From Tannerella sp. (GTDB lineage Bacteria; Bacteroidota; Bacteroidia; Bacteroidales; Tannerellaceae): 8,550 nt of DNA. Below the pieces are notes generated by a model, which saw only the letters and a list, made by a program, of their open reading frames with translations, was not told the DNA's origin and did no database searches. Of the stretch, positions 7,601 to 8,550 are shown piece after piece. A program made the translations under genes and the position numbers. The stretch spans positions 1 to 8,550 of the forward strand of contig JAIRYY010000131.1 of assembly GCA_031267485.1 (NCBI GenBank), written 5' to 3'. Within the stretch, counting starts at the first letter, position 1. Each line of letters begins with the position of its first letter.

Positions 7601-7972
7601 TTAAATTTTGAGCTGCCCCCTCGAACTTGCCCTGAATACAAATTCCTGCATTCTGATATTGGGGTTGTCGCTGTATACATCATCGCTTGACGATACCGGG
7701 TACCCGTTTTCCGGGTTGTAAAAATTGATGGAATCTATTTGCGGAGCGCCGTTTGTTATCTCCGCTTTTACCGTTATGACGACTTCATCCTCCAACCTTA
7801 CCGCCTGCGGGTATGCGATGAGATATTCAACCCTATTGCGAGGATTCGCCTTAACAAGCAAAATGTACGTATAAGCCGCGCTGTCTCCGTTCACCGGAAA
7901 TTTATCCGTATCTTTTGTACAGGACCAAACGGAGAATGCAAAAACAATGGATAGTACGATTATTTTTTTCAT
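7601..7972 (-). CDS. Small lipoprotein of unknown function
   Basis: The 123-residue product begins with a lipoprotein signal: MKK, a hydrophobic core, then VWS before Cys18, the expected lipidated residue (Trp at -2 is uncommon). The residues after the cysteine, TKDTDK, are charged and partly acidic, which in Bacteroidetes can favour surface display; that is only a hint. The rest looks like one small beta-rich domain with VEYLIAYPQAV (48-58), VVITVKAEI (64-72) and IDSINFYNP (79-87), and I recognise no family. The start is the only sensible one: it gives a complete signal peptide and lies about 36 bases from a probable transcription start. It is the only gene on its strand between the promoter and the terminator at 7520-7556, so it appears to be monocistronic. 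Confidence 0.75.
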   Translation of the reverse strand: MKKIIVLSIVFAFSVWSCTKDTDKFPVNGDSAAYTYILLVKANPRNRVEYLIAYPQAVRLEDEVVITVKAEITNGAPQIDSINFYNPENGYPVSSSDDVYSDNPNIRMQEFVFRASSRGQLKI

Positions 7973-8265
7973 TATAATTCAGTTTTAAACTTAGTTTTTT
8001 AATAATTGCGGGTACAAAGATACTGTCTTTGTCTGCATTTTGAGTGAAAATGGCGAGAAAATTCAGGAACGGTTCGGAGTTTTAACCGGCGAACTTGCCT
8101 CATTACGTCCATACTTTTTATTCGGCAAGTGTACTTTTTTTATCATGAAAAGTGCAAATCAGGGGATATGGTATAACATTCCTTGATGCGGGTAAGTCCG
8201 TACGCATCTTCCGTTTCGTCGGCACGGAAAACAAAAAAGGTTGAGCGGAGTTTTTTCCTGATTTT
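7973..8265. other. Gene-poor gap with leader, promoter and possible coding remnant
   Basis: This 293-base stretch contains the lipoprotein leader and promoter on its left side. Further right is an inverted repeat, ACTTGCC at 8093-8099 and GGCAAGT at 8124-8130, with a T-run from 8135; nothing on the + strand would need it as a terminator. From 8146 to 8265 the - strand is open for 40 codons in the same frame as, and directly after, the stop of the gene to the right, and its composition looks coding-like. It has no start codon. A + strand frame from GTG 8153 to TGA is open for about 30 codons over the same bases. I can assign neither, and call no gene here. Confidence 0.4.
8015..8022 (-). promoter_or_regulatory. 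Bacteroidetes-type promoter of the lipoprotein gene
   Basis: On the - strand this reads TATCTTTG, an exact match to the Bacteroidetes -7 consensus TAnnTTTG. It lies 42 bases upstream of the lipoprotein ATG, implying an AT-rich leader of about 36 bases. A TTTTC about 23 bases further upstream is an imperfect -33 element. Confidence 0.65.
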
Positions 8266-8550
8266 TTATCTTTTCGGATTCAATTCCCGCAGGAGCAGTT
8301 CGTAGATTTCCATCCAGTCTTTTTTGTAGAGTTCGGTTGATTTATCCGAAAGTTTCCCGAAGACGGCGGAATTGTACAGCAAGTCGGCAGCATCGTTTTT
8401 GCTTATGTTTTGTTCCGTAATAAGCGCTTTGATAACGGGTTTGGAGATATGCTTGACGTCAATATAATATTTGCCGTCAAGCGGCTCAATCATTTGCAGC
8501 GAGCGCACGGTGCAAAGGCAAATCTGGTGCGTCGGCTTGTGATGGATGAG
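8266..8550 (-). CDS. C-terminal part of a DUF3990-like protein with helical extension, cut by window
   Basis: The frame runs from the window edge to a TAA at 8266-8268 and gives 94 residues. A GTG at 8506-8508 could be read as a start, but the upstream residues, LIHHKPTHQICLCTV, continue the pattern, so the start lies beyond base 8550. The segment KPTHQICLCTVRSLQMIE matches, as I remember the family, the end of DUF3990 domains (HQICFCT..SLQ), which I believe belong to the ADP-ribosyltransferase fold clan. After it comes a helical tail with NISKNDAADLLYNSAVFGKL, then TELYKKDW and IYELLLREL. This tail resembles a short family often found beside DUF3990 and DUF3791 genes in Firmicutes and Bacteroidetes cassettes, here apparently fused. 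Function is unknown; a toxin-antitoxin or effector role is speculation. The N-terminal domain that would decide the matter is outside the window. Confidence 0.65.
   Translation of the reverse strand, partial: LIHHKPTHQICLCTVRSLQMIEPLDGKYYIDVKHISKPVIKALITEQNISKNDAADLLYNSAVFGKLSDKSTELYKKDWMEIYELLLRELNPKR

Noticed and set aside
8506..8508. GTG at 8508 as the start of a complete 80-residue gene
   Set aside because: The frame continues upstream to the window edge with residues that fit the DUF3990 end motif, so it is an internal valine.
1..8550. CRISPR arrays, insertion sequences, tRNA or rRNA genes
   Set aside because: I saw no regularly spaced repeats, no transposase-like frame with terminal inverted repeats, and no tRNA or rRNA signatures on either strand.

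Overview
The window looks like chromosomal DNA from a member of the Bacteroidales, fairly GC-rich for that order. Three observations support this. The uronate genes carry sequence hallmarks I associate with Bacteroides and Parabacteroides homologues. Promoters of the Bacteroidetes type (TAnnTTTG -7 box) precede two genes. Exported proteins begin with Gln right after the signal peptide, and Shine-Dalgarno sequences are weak or absent. I cannot fix the genus.

The left half (1-3926, + strand) is a compact hexuronate-utilisation cluster: uronate isomerase (uxaC, missing its first few codons at the window edge), a PfkB-type 2-keto-3-deoxygluconate kinase (kdgK) and an ExuT-type major facilitator transporter. 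ExuT imports glucuronate or galacturonate, UxaC isomerises it to fructuronate or tagaturonate, and KdgK phosphorylates the KDG formed later in the pathway. The reductase, dehydratase and KDPG aldolase steps are not in the window.

The middle (3962-7494, + strand) holds envelope-related genes of unknown physiological role: an exported SagB/ThcOx-like nitroreductase-fold protein, two paralogous membrane-anchored calcineurin-like metallophosphoesterases, and a small outer-membrane beta-barrel protein. The second phosphoesterase appears to have its own promoter, which overlaps the longer of its two possible start codons and favours the shorter protein. A hairpin at 7520-7556 with T-runs on both strands probably ends transcription from both sides.

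The right part (7601-8550, - strand) has an orphan lipoprotein with a good Bacteroidetes promoter, a roughly 290-base stretch without a clear gene, and the C-terminal part of a gene cut by the window edge. That fragment matches my memory of DUF3990 proteins (ADP-ribosyltransferase-like fold) that carry a C-terminal helical extension. It is the most promising lead toward a poorly described system, but the body of the gene and its likely partners lie beyond the right edge.
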